A stretch of 64,000 nucleotides of DNA from Flavobacterium sp. KACC 22763 (GTDB lineage: Bacteria; Bacteroidota; Bacteroidia; Flavobacteriales; Flavobacteriaceae). The translations under genes were made by a program, and so were the position numbers. The stretch is taken from assembly GCF_028736155.1 (NCBI RefSeq), contig NZ_CP117879.1, positions 930,001-994,000 of the forward strand, given 5' to 3'. Shown here one piece after another: positions 41,945-50,182 of this stretch (position 1 is the stretch's first letter; each line of letters begins with the position of its first letter). The notes beneath the pieces are model-generated. The model had not been told where the DNA came from. It saw only the letters and a list, made by a program, of their open reading frames with translations, and did not search any database.

Positions 41945-44590
41945 CTATTTATTCATTAGAATTTTAAGAGCTTTTTCAAAACTCATAATTTCTCCATGTT
42001 TATCTTTAAATATAACCTCCTTGTCTTTTCTGTAATCAATAATTTTATAAATATTTTTGTTGTCGAAATCGTCTGGAGTATCATAAAAATCAGCAAAAAT
42101 ATTTGTTGAGGCTTTCTCTTCTTGTAAGTGAACAAACCCCTTTCCTAATACTAAACCTAGTTTATTATAATCCCCAAAGAAATATTCTTGTAATAAAGGA
42201 ATAATATTTTTATAAAAGGATTCTATTATTGAATTCTCATTTTTATTGAGTAAGTAAGAATGTCCTATTTTATGATCTTTGTCTAATAGTTTTTCAATCC
42301 TTGTATTGATCGTTTTCAATATATCAGAAGCTGAATATCCATAAATACTATTTTGCAAGTCTTTTAAATCGTAAAGAGGAGGCATTTCTTCAAAACAAAA
42401 ACGTCTTCGTAAAGCGGTGTCCAGAGCTTCAATACTTCTGTCGGCAGTATTCATTGTCCCAATAATAAATAAATTAGGAGGTACTGAAAAATATCTTTCT
42501 GAATACGGTAGTTTTACAATTATTTCATCATGGCTTAGTCTTTTTTCTGCTTCGATAAGTGTAATTAATTCGCCAAATATTGATGAAACATTTCCTCTGT
42601 TAATTTCGTCAATGAATAATCCAAAAGGCGAAGCACCACTAAATTTTTCTCTTCTTTGTTCTTTAGTGTAATTTAAAATGCAGTCTGACAAACTTGAAAA
42701 CCCTGCTAATTTAGCAGCTTCATCGCAACATTTGTAAAAAATACCATCTCTCACAAAATAGCTTAAATCAGAATTTTCTTGATCCTCTTCATTTAATCTT
42801 GGCTTTATTCCCTCTATAAAATCTTCATATGTAAAGGATTGATGAAAAGTTACAAACTCAAAGTTGTTTTTTGTTTCTCGTTTATTTTTAAAACTTTTAA
42901 TTTCATTACCTAATTCACATATATTAGTAATAAGTTCTTTTTTTTCTGGAATTATCTTCCAAAGGGAATTAGAAAATTTATTAAAAATTAGTGGATCTGT
43001 ACGTTTTGTATAGTCAACAGTTTTAGACTCCTTTATTGTATGCTGTGAAAGTTGTCCCCATAAAGTTTGGTCAATACTTTCAGTATTAGAAGCATTAAGT
43101 TTTATTTTTATAAATTGATGTTCTTTGATTTGTGGAACTGACATTAATTTGTTTTCCACATATAATGTAAGTGCAATAACTTGCCACCAAGTTAATTTGC
43201 TTATTTTTTCTATTAAAAACTCTTCTTTTGAAATAGCTTTACTGTTCTCAATAAATTGAGAACAAAAATCATGCTTTAATTTATGGGTTTTTCCAGTTCC
43301 TGGTGGGCCGTAAAGAATTTGATTTAAATTTTCAGACATAATTTTAGTTATATTTGTGCTTGTAATAATATTGTTTTTTAGCTCAAATTGAGTGTCAAAA
43401 TAGGGTACAAATAATTTGGTATTTGCTTCTTTTACTTCTCTAGTAGGTATAATAATACATGTAGAATTATCATTGGGTGTCCACCATTTTTTTTCATCAT
43501 TATAAGGCTCTTCTTTAATTGCTTCCGAAATAATTTCATAGGAGCGTTGTAGCCAGCCATCATCACCAAAATCTTCATATTCACAATAGGTAGCATCGCT
43601 CGTTATTCTGCCTATTACTTCTAAATTGCTGTTACCTCTGCACATATAGAAGTAATCTCCTATTTTCATTTCTTTTTCAAATGTTTCTCCCTGCGTTTGG
43701 GAAGAAACTCCTTTTGCTTTGGTTTGACTATGAACTATGATTAAATAGTTGTCGTTAAAGTAAGTAAAGGCTTTATCATCAATATCCTTTGGACTCATTG
43801 AAACTTTAAAAATAGATTCATTATCATTTAAATCAACTACATTCAATTTAGATTTCCCTTCTTTTTTCTGATAAACACGTTTGTTGAATAAGGTATCATG
43901 ATATGTGAAGAAAGAGGTGAACTTGAATATTCCATTATCATTAATTTCTTTTTTTATTTTCTCTATCCTTGAGACATTGTTCGATTTAAGACTTTTACGC
44001 TTATAGTTTTTATTTTTCTGAAGTACTTCATCAATTAACAGTCCTTCTATGCTGATGTTAATGTCTAATTCTTTTGGAAAGTCAATTAAGCCTTCTTTGG
44101 AATTACTTTTGACATTTTGAAAACCTGAATTATCATCTAATATAACAATACGATCATGTTCTTTAAAAGTTTGAGATAGTGCATTATATTTTTCTTGTGA
44201 TGATAAGATGTAAAAGTTAATGAAATTTTGTTTATTTACATCGGCTATAAGCTGGTTTAGATCTAACTTTAGAGGGTGAATGAAAGGCTGAAAGTTAGCC
44301 TTAACCCTTGATATAAGTTCAGGGTATGCGCTATTTAGTCTAAGAAATTGGTCATTTTGGCAATTTATTTCCTCAATATTTATACACAACAAACTCTTTC
44401 CAAAGTTAACTTCACTTACTTTTCCTATAAGTAATTTATCATTTGAAATAAAAATTGCGTTATCATTTTCTTTTAGTTGTCCATATATATTATCCCAGCG
44501 ATTGCTAGCAGGATCTTCCCACAGGATGGTTCCATTTTTAGAATTATATTGGCTTAAAATACTGATTCTTGTAAGTAAAGTTTTTGTCAT
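41945..44590 (-). CDS. mcrB: McrB-like GTPase with an extra EVE/PUA-like domain
   Basis: 881 residues, about twice the length of E. coli McrB. The C-terminal AAA+ GTPase domain has Walker A LYGPPGTGKTHKL (Lys434), Walker B FGLFIDEINRGNVSSIFGELITLIE, sensor FIIGTMNTADRSIEALDTALRRRFCF, and a downstream GHSYLL region typical of McrB. Before it, around residues 310-400, MKIGDYFYMCRGNSNLEVIGRITSD ... WWTPNDNSTCIIIP resembles an EVE (PUA-like) domain, a fold that binds modified bases. The first 300 residues are of unknown family and probably contain another DNA-recognition module. Defence against phage DNA with modified cytosine is the expected role. Confidence 0.9.
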   Translation of the reverse strand: MTKTLLTRISILSQYNSKNGTILWEDPASNRWDNIYGQLKENDNAIFISNDKLLIGKVSEVNFGKSLLCINIEEINCQNDQFLRLNSAYPELISRVKANFQPFIHPLKLDLNQLIADVNKQNFINFYILSSQEKYNALSQTFKEHDRIVILDDNSGFQNVKSNSKEGLIDFPKELDINISIEGLLIDEVLQKNKNYKRKSLKSNNVSRIEKIKKEINDNGIFKFTSFFTYHDTLFNKRVYQKKEGKSKLNVVDLNDNESIFKVSMSPKDIDDKAFTYFNDNYLIIVHSQTKAKGVSSQTQGETFEKEMKIGDYFYMCRGNSNLEVIGRITSDATYCEYEDFGDDGWLQRSYEIISEAIKEEPYNDEKKWWTPNDNSTCIIIPTREVKEANTKLFVPYFDTQFELKNNIITSTNITKIMSENLNQILYGPPGTGKTHKLKHDFCSQFIENSKAISKEEFLIEKISKLTWWQVIALTLYVENKLMSVPQIKEHQFIKIKLNASNTESIDQTLWGQLSQHTIKESKTVDYTKRTDPLIFNKFSNSLWKIIPEKKELITNICELGNEIKSFKNKRETKNNFEFVTFHQSFTYEDFIEGIKPRLNEEDQENSDLSYFVRDGIFYKCCDEAAKLAGFSSLSDCILNYTKEQRREKFSGASPFGLFIDEINRGNVSSIFGELITLIEAEKRLSHDEIIVKLPYSERYFSVPPNLFIIGTMNTADRSIEALDTALRRRFCFEEMPPLYDLKDLQNSIYGYSASDILKTINTRIEKLLDKDHKIGHSYLLNKNENSIIESFYKNIIPLLQEYFFGDYNKLGLVLGKGFVHLQEEKASTNIFADFYDTPDDFDNKNIYKIIDYRKDKEVIFKDKHGEIMSFEKALKILMNK

Positions 44591-44664
44591 TATAAAGATA
44601 ATTGAAATCGATGTTTACTCTTAAAAAGATAATTGTTTATACAATAATAATCAATTATTAAAGA

Positions 44665-45213
44665 CTATTTAATTTTCTTTAAAACAGTCAAAAGCTTTGG
44701 GATTTTATCAACCTGAGTTTCAGTCCAAAATGTATAATTTAAAATTTTATCATTATCATAGCTATTTAGTTTTATCGTAATTCTTCTGGTTCTTTCATTA
44801 ACAAAATAATACATTGTCATTTCCTTAGCTTTGAAAATAAATTCAGAAGATTTATCCTTAAGTTTTAAATCAAGGTTTGGAATAACATTATCTTCTACAA
44901 AATTTATAAATTCTTCAATTTCATCGATGCCAATCCAGGCTGTTTTATAAATGTCTGGGTTTTTAATATACATATCTATTTGCAAAGCATTTACTTTTGT
45001 TCCTGCTTTTAAGTCAATAACTTCAATTGGATAAAAGTTTACCACTTCACCAATTCCAGATTTGAACTCAGCTGTAGTATTCCAATCTTTATTAATTCTA
45101 GTGAATTGAGCTTTGTCAATAAATTGTCTTGTTGTTGATTCTATATTTTCTTTTTGAGAATAAGAAAAAATAGAAAATAGAATTAAGCTAATTGAGAGTA
45201 AATTTTTCATCAT
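44665..45213 (-). CDS. Exported protein of unknown function
   Basis: 182 residues with a signal peptide (MKNLLSISLILFSIFSYSQ). The mature part has two lobes: EVVNFYPIEVIDLKAGTKVNALQIDMYIKN and WIGIDEIEEFINFVEDNVIPNLDLKLKDKSSEFIFKAKEMTMYYFVN. It has no recognisable family motif. It lies between the McrBC genes and the type VI module, both on the same strand. It could be a further immunity-type protein or unrelated. Confidence 0.65.
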   Translation of the reverse strand: MMKNLLSISLILFSIFSYSQKENIESTTRQFIDKAQFTRINKDWNTTAEFKSGIGEVVNFYPIEVIDLKAGTKVNALQIDMYIKNPDIYKTAWIGIDEIEEFINFVEDNVIPNLDLKLKDKSSEFIFKAKEMTMYYFVNERTRRITIKLNSYDNDKILNYTFWTETQVDKIPKLLTVLKKIK

Positions 45214-45376
45214 GCAATTATTTTTATTGTTGTTTGTACAAAGATTTTTCTTTTGTATTTAATACTATTATGGAAATCCGTAATCTGCCTACATTTATTG
45301 GCAAGTCTACCAATAATTAAAATCCAAAACAATAAGTACTTATACGGTATTTTCCCAAAAGCAAATAAAAAAAAAC

Positions 45377-45407
45377 AAAACCCTCAATCTCAAAGATCAA
45401 GGGTTTT
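45377..45407 (-). terminator. Terminator downstream of the 77-residue gene
   Basis: AAAACCCT-CA-ATC pairs with GAT-CA-AGGGTTTT around a 5 nt loop, with a small internal loop; a T run (GTTTTTTTTT) follows on the - strand. Confidence 0.75.
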
Positions 45408-45432
45408 AATTTTTTTCAAAAAGAATAAACCT

Positions 45433-45666
45433 TTACTCCAAATCCAGATAAGGATCTAAAATTTCGGCTAGTTCATTGAGCCAATAGAAGCTGTCTCCAA
45501 GTTTGGCAGCGTTTAACTGAATGTTTTCTTGATCGTTGAGAACGCCCAATGCGAGGGTTAGATTTACCTGTCTTATGGCTCTCGCCATATCGAGTGGGTC
45601 AATTCTGTCGTTGAAGAAATTCATTAGACCAATTTCGGCTTCTTTTGAAAGGGTTTTGGTACTCAT
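45433..45666 (-). CDS. Small protein of unknown function
   Basis: 77 residues from the ATG at 45666: MSTKTLSKEAEIGLMNFFN, then DPLDMARAIRQVNLTLALGVLND and LGDSFYWLNELAEILDPYLDLE. Predicted mostly helical and acidic. The same frame stays open upstream for about 40 more codons (WYGGGIGNNRNASVSVGHLS), so a longer form from an ATG or TTG near 45762-45768 is possible. The start at 45666 is preceded by a 22 bp sequence that is repeated before another ATG 121 bp upstream. It lies downstream of the type VI effector and immunity genes; no family recognised. Confidence 0.6.
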   Translation of the reverse strand: MSTKTLSKEAEIGLMNFFNDRIDPLDMARAIRQVNLTLALGVLNDQENIQLNAAKLGDSFYWLNELAEILDPYLDLE

Positions 45667-45805
45667 AACTCTGTAATTTAGGAATATAAAACCCATGTAG
45701 CTTAGGTGTCCTACGCTTACAGAAGCGTTACGGTTGTTTCCAATGCCGCCACCATACCACATGGGCAAGAAGTTTTTTAAGTATCATAATTCTGTAATTT
45801 AGGAA
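45663..45805 (-). promoter_or_regulatory. Duplicated translation-start region with a 19-codon upstream ORF
   Basis: TCATAAnTCTGTAATTTAGG and the next two bases occur at 45663-45684 and 45784-45805 (one difference). Read on the - strand each copy ends in ATGA. The upstream ATG (45787) opens a 19-codon ORF, MILKKLLAHVVWWRHWKQP, ending at 45728. CCCATGT and ACATGGG form inverted arms between the copies. It could be a leader peptide or the scar of an insertion. Confidence 0.4.
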
Positions 45806-45976
45806 GCGCAAATATATTAAAAAAGAAGTTGGTTTAATAGTATTAAAAGTAGTAAAATTCTTGAAATATGTTTTTTTAGAATACTACTTCTTCGGAAAAT
45901 GATTGCTCAAGGTAGTAGTGCTATTTTTTTGTAGTGAAGTTGGTCATTAGTTCGAGCGAAACGCTCGGAAGATTCT

Positions 45977-46741
45977 TTAATATTCTTGCAAATTATTAAT
46001 CCATTTTTGTTGGTCATTATTTAATGTATCGAACTGCATTATTACTTCTAGATTTATTGTTTTTTCAATGTTGTGAGGTGTTTCCATATCTAATGTTTGT
46101 ACTATCGGTTCACTTTCACTATAATAAGATGCTTTTATTTTATTTATTATTAGTATATAGTTTTTTAGTTGAAAAATGGTACTTATTTTCCTGTTGTCTT
46201 CTTTTACACTAAAATGAAATTTTAGTTTAAGTTCTGATAATAATTTTTCATAACCAGTTTCCTTTTCTTTTGAATTATAGCAAATAACAGCTAATAGTAG
46301 GTTATTAGTATCTGACATCATTTGAAAATGATTAAATCTTAAATTTTTATAGAAATATGATGTATCATCTTCTGTATATCTGTTGAGAGAAAATACTTTT
46401 CCAATTATTTTTTCCGCATCATCTGTATAATTAATTTGATTGTTTAACTCGTTAGCATATATGTTTTTCATAGAAACATATCGTGTTTCATAATATTTGG
46501 AAAATGCTTCTTTCGCATTTATCGTTTTATAAATATTGTTCTCATTGGGCAATAAATATTTGGTAGAATCTTTATCCACAAAATTTGCAAGAAAAAATTC
46601 TTTTACATTTACTTTTTTGTTCAAATTTTCAAAATTGGTATAACCCTTTTGTGAGTATGCAAAGTTAAGGACAATGTGACAGAGTAAAATTGAAAATACT
46701 TTTGCCTTTAGTGATTTCTTGTTTTTATTTAATGTGATCAT
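45977..46741 (-). CDS. Exported protein, candidate second immunity protein
   Basis: 254 residues from the ATG at 46741, chosen because a signal peptide begins there (MITLNKNKKSLKAKVFSILLCHIVLNFAYSQ); an upstream ATG at 46819 would overlap the DUF2931 gene by 58 bp and bury the signal. The mature part (NLNKKVNVKEFFLANFVDKDSTKYLLPNENN ...) has no recognised domain. It follows the DUF2931 lipoprotein gene by 20 bp on the same strand, so it belongs to the effector operon and is probably periplasmic, where protection from a phospholipase effector would be needed. Confidence 0.65.
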   Translation of the reverse strand: MITLNKNKKSLKAKVFSILLCHIVLNFAYSQKGYTNFENLNKKVNVKEFFLANFVDKDSTKYLLPNENNIYKTINAKEAFSKYYETRYVSMKNIYANELNNQINYTDDAEKIIGKVFSLNRYTEDDTSYFYKNLRFNHFQMMSDTNNLLLAVICYNSKEKETGYEKLLSELKLKFHFSVKEDNRKISTIFQLKNYILIINKIKASYYSESEPIVQTLDMETPHNIEKTINLEVIMQFDTLNNDQQKWINNLQEY

Positions 46742-46761
46742 ATTTAATTTTTTAGTTTCTT

Positions 46762-47913
46762 TTACTTTTCCTGCCAATAATCGAACTCTGGAAATTGAAT
46801 AGGTTCTCTGCCTTGCCATTTAGGGAATACAAAATCTTTTGGAAGCGAGTATTGCGATATTTCAAAATCATTTTTTTCTAAATTGAATTTAGATGCTCTA
46901 AATTTCATTATTTCAATTTTTTCTTTTGAATTTTCAAACCATATCCTTCCAAATGTGTATGGTTTATTTTTTGAAACTTTATCCATTCCTACAGCAAGAA
47001 ATACATCTTTTCCATATTGTTCTTGAAATTTTAATAGTTGTTTATCTAAATTAATAGGTAAAACAATTTGTGATTCATACCATTCGTTGCCATCTCTTGA
47101 ATGCCATCGCATCCAAAATTGCACAGGAAGCTTTTTACCTTTTTCAACTTTTAGCTTTACATTCTCATTCCATTTTATATATGGAATCGGATCTTCATTT
47201 GAATATATTACACTACCATCTTTGGTATAGCCAGAAATGGCTATACTATAATCTTTTTTATCTTCTTCTTCACTTGAAAACGCAATGTCATAATCATATT
47301 CTTTTTCTTCTTTCTCCCAAATAGAATAAGGAATGCCGTGAATTTTCCAATAAGCAAGATAATTGCCCCATGATTTTATCTCTTTTTTTTTGTAGTCATC
47401 ATCTATATTTTGATCTTCTTCTCCTTTCAAAATTTTAAATTTTGCTATTTCAGTACTGGCATCCCCTCCCTGCATCCATAGAGTTATATTACCACCAGGA
47501 GCCATTCCGGCAACAATTACGCCATAGTCGTTTTGAACTCCATAAGAATCTATTACTTTTTTTTTAAACAATTCGAGAATTTTTTCTCTAGGCAATTTAA
47601 AACCTCCTCTATATACTAAGTTGTCGATTGAACAGACCCATTTTACCGCCATACTATCAGGAACGGGTTTGTATTTGTCGCCTCCAACATAACCGCCGCT
47701 AGTAATGCCCCATCCTTGATCTGCTCCTGTGCCAGAAGAAGCACCAGCAATGCTTTTCCCTTGATAAAAATATTCTACAAAAGGTGCGCCTGATGGGTAA
47801 TTTTTTGGACCAGAAAGTCCAGCATTCCAGTCGAATGTATCTTTGGGCTGACAGCTGACAAATAAACCAATGATTAAAAAATTGCATAAAAAAAAACTAA
47901 CTTTTGGGTGCAT
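46762..47913 (-). CDS. DUF2931 lipoprotein, likely type VI immunity protein
   Basis: 383 residues with a lipobox (LIIGLFVSCQPKD). The body matches my recollection of DUF2931: FDWNAGLSGPKNYPSGAPFVEYFYQGKSIAGASSGTGADQGWG, then YKPVPDSMAVKWVCSIDN. DUF2931 proteins are commonly encoded next to type VI lipase effectors. Its start overlaps the effector gene by 17 bp, a sign of tight co-expression. A lipid-anchored periplasmic inhibitor that neutralises the neighbouring effector is the most plausible role. Confidence 0.78.
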   Translation of the reverse strand: MHPKVSFFLCNFLIIGLFVSCQPKDTFDWNAGLSGPKNYPSGAPFVEYFYQGKSIAGASSGTGADQGWGITSGGYVGGDKYKPVPDSMAVKWVCSIDNLVYRGGFKLPREKILELFKKKVIDSYGVQNDYGVIVAGMAPGGNITLWMQGGDASTEIAKFKILKGEEDQNIDDDYKKKEIKSWGNYLAYWKIHGIPYSIWEKEEKEYDYDIAFSSEEEDKKDYSIAISGYTKDGSVIYSNEDPIPYIKWNENVKLKVEKGKKLPVQFWMRWHSRDGNEWYESQIVLPINLDKQLLKFQEQYGKDVFLAVGMDKVSKNKPYTFGRIWFENSKEKIEIMKFRASKFNLEKNDFEISQYSLPKDFVFPKWQGREPIQFPEFDYWQEK

Positions 47914-49831
47914 AAACTTCTCTTTTATAAATTACTTTATCCGCTTTTATAATTGGCTCAACAGGCTCATTGATAAAAACATAGTCTGATAAAAAATGAT
48001 GATCTCCTGTTTGCACTGTTAAAAAATCATTTTCTAAACCGCCATAATGTGCTGATAAATGAACGTAATTGTGGTGTATGTGTTTGTAGATCTCGTAATC
48101 TATCTCGTAGGTTGAATTTTTGTCTTTGTTTTCTTCTTTTGAAGTAGCACGCATAATTTCTAAATACTTTCGCAATATATCAAATGATTCCGTTTCGGGA
48201 ATTTCGTATTCAAATTTATATGGAGGCTTTGGAGAGGCTTCATCGTAACTTTTAAAGAATGGCACATCATTTTCTATTGCCTTTTCTAGCATAAGTTGCA
48301 TGGGCACGAGCGAATACTTGTTTGAAATATATCTAGAATCTTTAAGCACATAGTGATCTGAGTTTTTGGTTTGGTATACTTGATACATTGGGTTATTTGA
48401 GATGGTTTTTCCCTCATCTGGAAAATCATTGGGTGCTTTTATCTCTCTGCTAAATACGCTTGTTCCCATAGAATTTGGCGAAATGCTGGTTTCGGTAACG
48501 TGATCGTAGGTATTTACAAATTGCAGCTCTTCATTACTGCAAATAAATCTGTCTGTATAAAATTGCTTAAATTTCTGCATCTGGGAGAGGGTTTCTTTAT
48601 TGCCAAGCGGTACATCAAAATAACTTAGTACAGGCTCATAATGGGTTAACTCTGCATACCCTCCGCCAATATCGGAGTGGGAGCCTATCATACCTAGCGT
48701 ATAACCTTGTTCTGATGGGGTAAAAGCAAAGTTTTTCCGCCATTCTGTAGAGGCTTTTATATGGAAAACTTTACCTATTTTAAGACTTCCTATATTGGTT
48801 TTTATTTCTGGTAATACTTCCTGAGCCAAGGGAGCAAGATATAAGTAGGGTATAAGGGACCCGCCAAGCCCTAATTTGTAGCCCATATTTTCTTTTACAA
48901 TCATATCGGATATTACGGTATCGAAAATTCCTAAAAAACGTATTTCGATTTTGTAGGTTTCTCCCACAGGCAGATGCCCTTTTGCACTAAGCTCAAATCC
49001 TAATTTTCCTCCGGCATGTTTATCGATTATTTTTTTTCCAGAGGGTAAAGGGTATTTATCATAAGGATCATTGATCATTTCATTTCTGTACGTGGCTTTT
49101 TTCATCACTTCGTTGCAAAAATGCCTTGCAGCAGCAGCTCCTCTGCTAAAGCCAAATACATCAATTACAATTTTATTGATTTTTTTGTCTTTGGTTACTG
49201 CACTAAACTGATCTTGCACTACTTTTTCAATGCCCTCGTGTACACGGCTTATTACACCCCAAGTATCTCTGGCCAAACCTGAACCCAAAATATCATCTGG
49301 CTTTCCTTGTTTTGTGCCGATACCTTCTACATATTGTTTAAGAATTATATGTTTTCCATATTCAGGATATTTTTTTTTATCTTCATAATCTTTCGTTTTA
49401 ATCTCTTTATACAAATCAAAAAGTTTGGCAATATTCGAATAAGGATTCCAGTAGCTGTCACGATCTGTAATTTTTACTTTTATTTTTTTACTTTTTTTGT
49501 CCTTATCTTCTATTGTAATTTCTGTTTCTTTGTTTGCAGGAATATCTTTTGGGTCTATTCTGTCGGTATTACTTTTAATTTTAGAATAATAGACACTTTC
49601 AGAGTTGAAGCGATTGTTTCCTGTGCCGTCAAAAAACATTCCCACATATACATTTACTGAGTTTTCGGGCTGTTTTGGTACATACTTTTCTGGTTCACCA
49701 TAGGTATGATTTTCTGCAAAATAATCGATAAATCCGTTTGAGTTGTGTTCAATTCCTTCTTTGGCATAAACTCTAGAAACTCCACCTGTTTTCTCAACAA
49801 TGTTTCCTTTTACTCTAATATATTCTGACAT
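47897..49831 (-). CDS. DUF2235/Tle1-like type VI lipase effector
   Basis: 644 residues. An N-terminal ~55 residues of unknown type precede the DUF2235 alpha/beta-hydrolase domain: VNVYVGMFFDGTGNNRFNSE, then nucleophile Ser229 in DVFGFSRGAAAARHF (GxSxG) and LGMIGSHSDIGGGYAEL with His385/Asp387. Tle1-type members are phospholipases delivered by type VI secretion into the periplasm of rivals. There is no signal peptide, as expected for a VgrG cargo. Encoded in the order VgrG, 113-residue protein, this effector, DUF2931 lipoprotein. The C-terminal ~150 residues are not recognised and may hold the membrane-targeting part. Confidence 0.85.
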   Translation of the reverse strand: MSEYIRVKGNIVEKTGGVSRVYAKEGIEHNSNGFIDYFAENHTYGEPEKYVPKQPENSVNVYVGMFFDGTGNNRFNSESVYYSKIKSNTDRIDPKDIPANKETEITIEDKDKKSKKIKVKITDRDSYWNPYSNIAKLFDLYKEIKTKDYEDKKKYPEYGKHIILKQYVEGIGTKQGKPDDILGSGLARDTWGVISRVHEGIEKVVQDQFSAVTKDKKINKIVIDVFGFSRGAAAARHFCNEVMKKATYRNEMINDPYDKYPLPSGKKIIDKHAGGKLGFELSAKGHLPVGETYKIEIRFLGIFDTVISDMIVKENMGYKLGLGGSLIPYLYLAPLAQEVLPEIKTNIGSLKIGKVFHIKASTEWRKNFAFTPSEQGYTLGMIGSHSDIGGGYAELTHYEPVLSYFDVPLGNKETLSQMQKFKQFYTDRFICSNEELQFVNTYDHVTETSISPNSMGTSVFSREIKAPNDFPDEGKTISNNPMYQVYQTKNSDHYVLKDSRYISNKYSLVPMQLMLEKAIENDVPFFKSYDEASPKPPYKFEYEIPETESFDILRKYLEIMRATSKEENKDKNSTYEIDYEIYKHIHHNYVHLSAHYGGLENDFLTVQTGDHHFLSDYVFINEPVEPIIKADKVIYKREVYAPKS

Positions 49832-49835
49832 AAAA

Positions 49836-50177
49836 TTATTTTTCTTCGGTTATGGTATAGGTTAAAAAATCTATAGCATGAAACTGCCCATCAGCATAAA
49901 AGGTTTTGTTAGCAATTTCTTCTATTTGTTCTTTTGGCATCATGATAATGAGACTGCCATCTGATTTTCTAATTTCATCGCCCATTTTTTCTAATCTAAA
50001 AGGCTCAAAATTAATTCGGATATGACAGGCATGATTGGTCATGTGGTTTCCATAAGGATCGCTATAACTGACATTGCTGTCTTTCAATAAAAAATGAGCG
50101 CCGTTTTTAGAGTTGTGAAAACTGTAATTGCCAATGCTTCCCATTATGGTAATACCGCAGATTGTTTTTATTGCCAT
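49836..50177 (-). CDS. Unrecognised small protein between VgrG and effector
   Basis: 113 residues: MAIKTICGITIMGSIGNYSFHNSKNGAHF, then NHMTNHACHIRINFEPFRLEKMGDEIRKSDGSLIIMMPKEQIEEIANKTFYADGQFHAIDFL. No PAAR, DUF4123, DUF1795 or DUF2169 motif is visible. It is 5 bp from the VgrG stop and 4 bp from the effector start, exactly where an adaptor or spike-tip protein is usually encoded. The mixed beta and helix pattern with several His suits a small binding protein. Its role as a loading adaptor is inferred from position alone. Confidence 0.75.
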   Translation of the reverse strand: MAIKTICGITIMGSIGNYSFHNSKNGAHFLLKDSNVSYSDPYGNHMTNHACHIRINFEPFRLEKMGDEIRKSDGSLIIMMPKEQIEEIANKTFYADGQFHAIDFLTYTITEEK

Positions 50178-50182
50178 CTTAG

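Noticed and set aside
46742..46819. Upstream start for the second exported immunity candidate
   Set aside because: It would add a basic extension before the signal peptide and overlap the DUF2931 gene by 58 bp.
49307..49660. A 117-codon frame on the + strand rich in Phe and Ile
   Set aside because: Antisense to the Lys-rich part of the effector gene; Lys codons read backwards give Phe-rich frames. No start signal or family.
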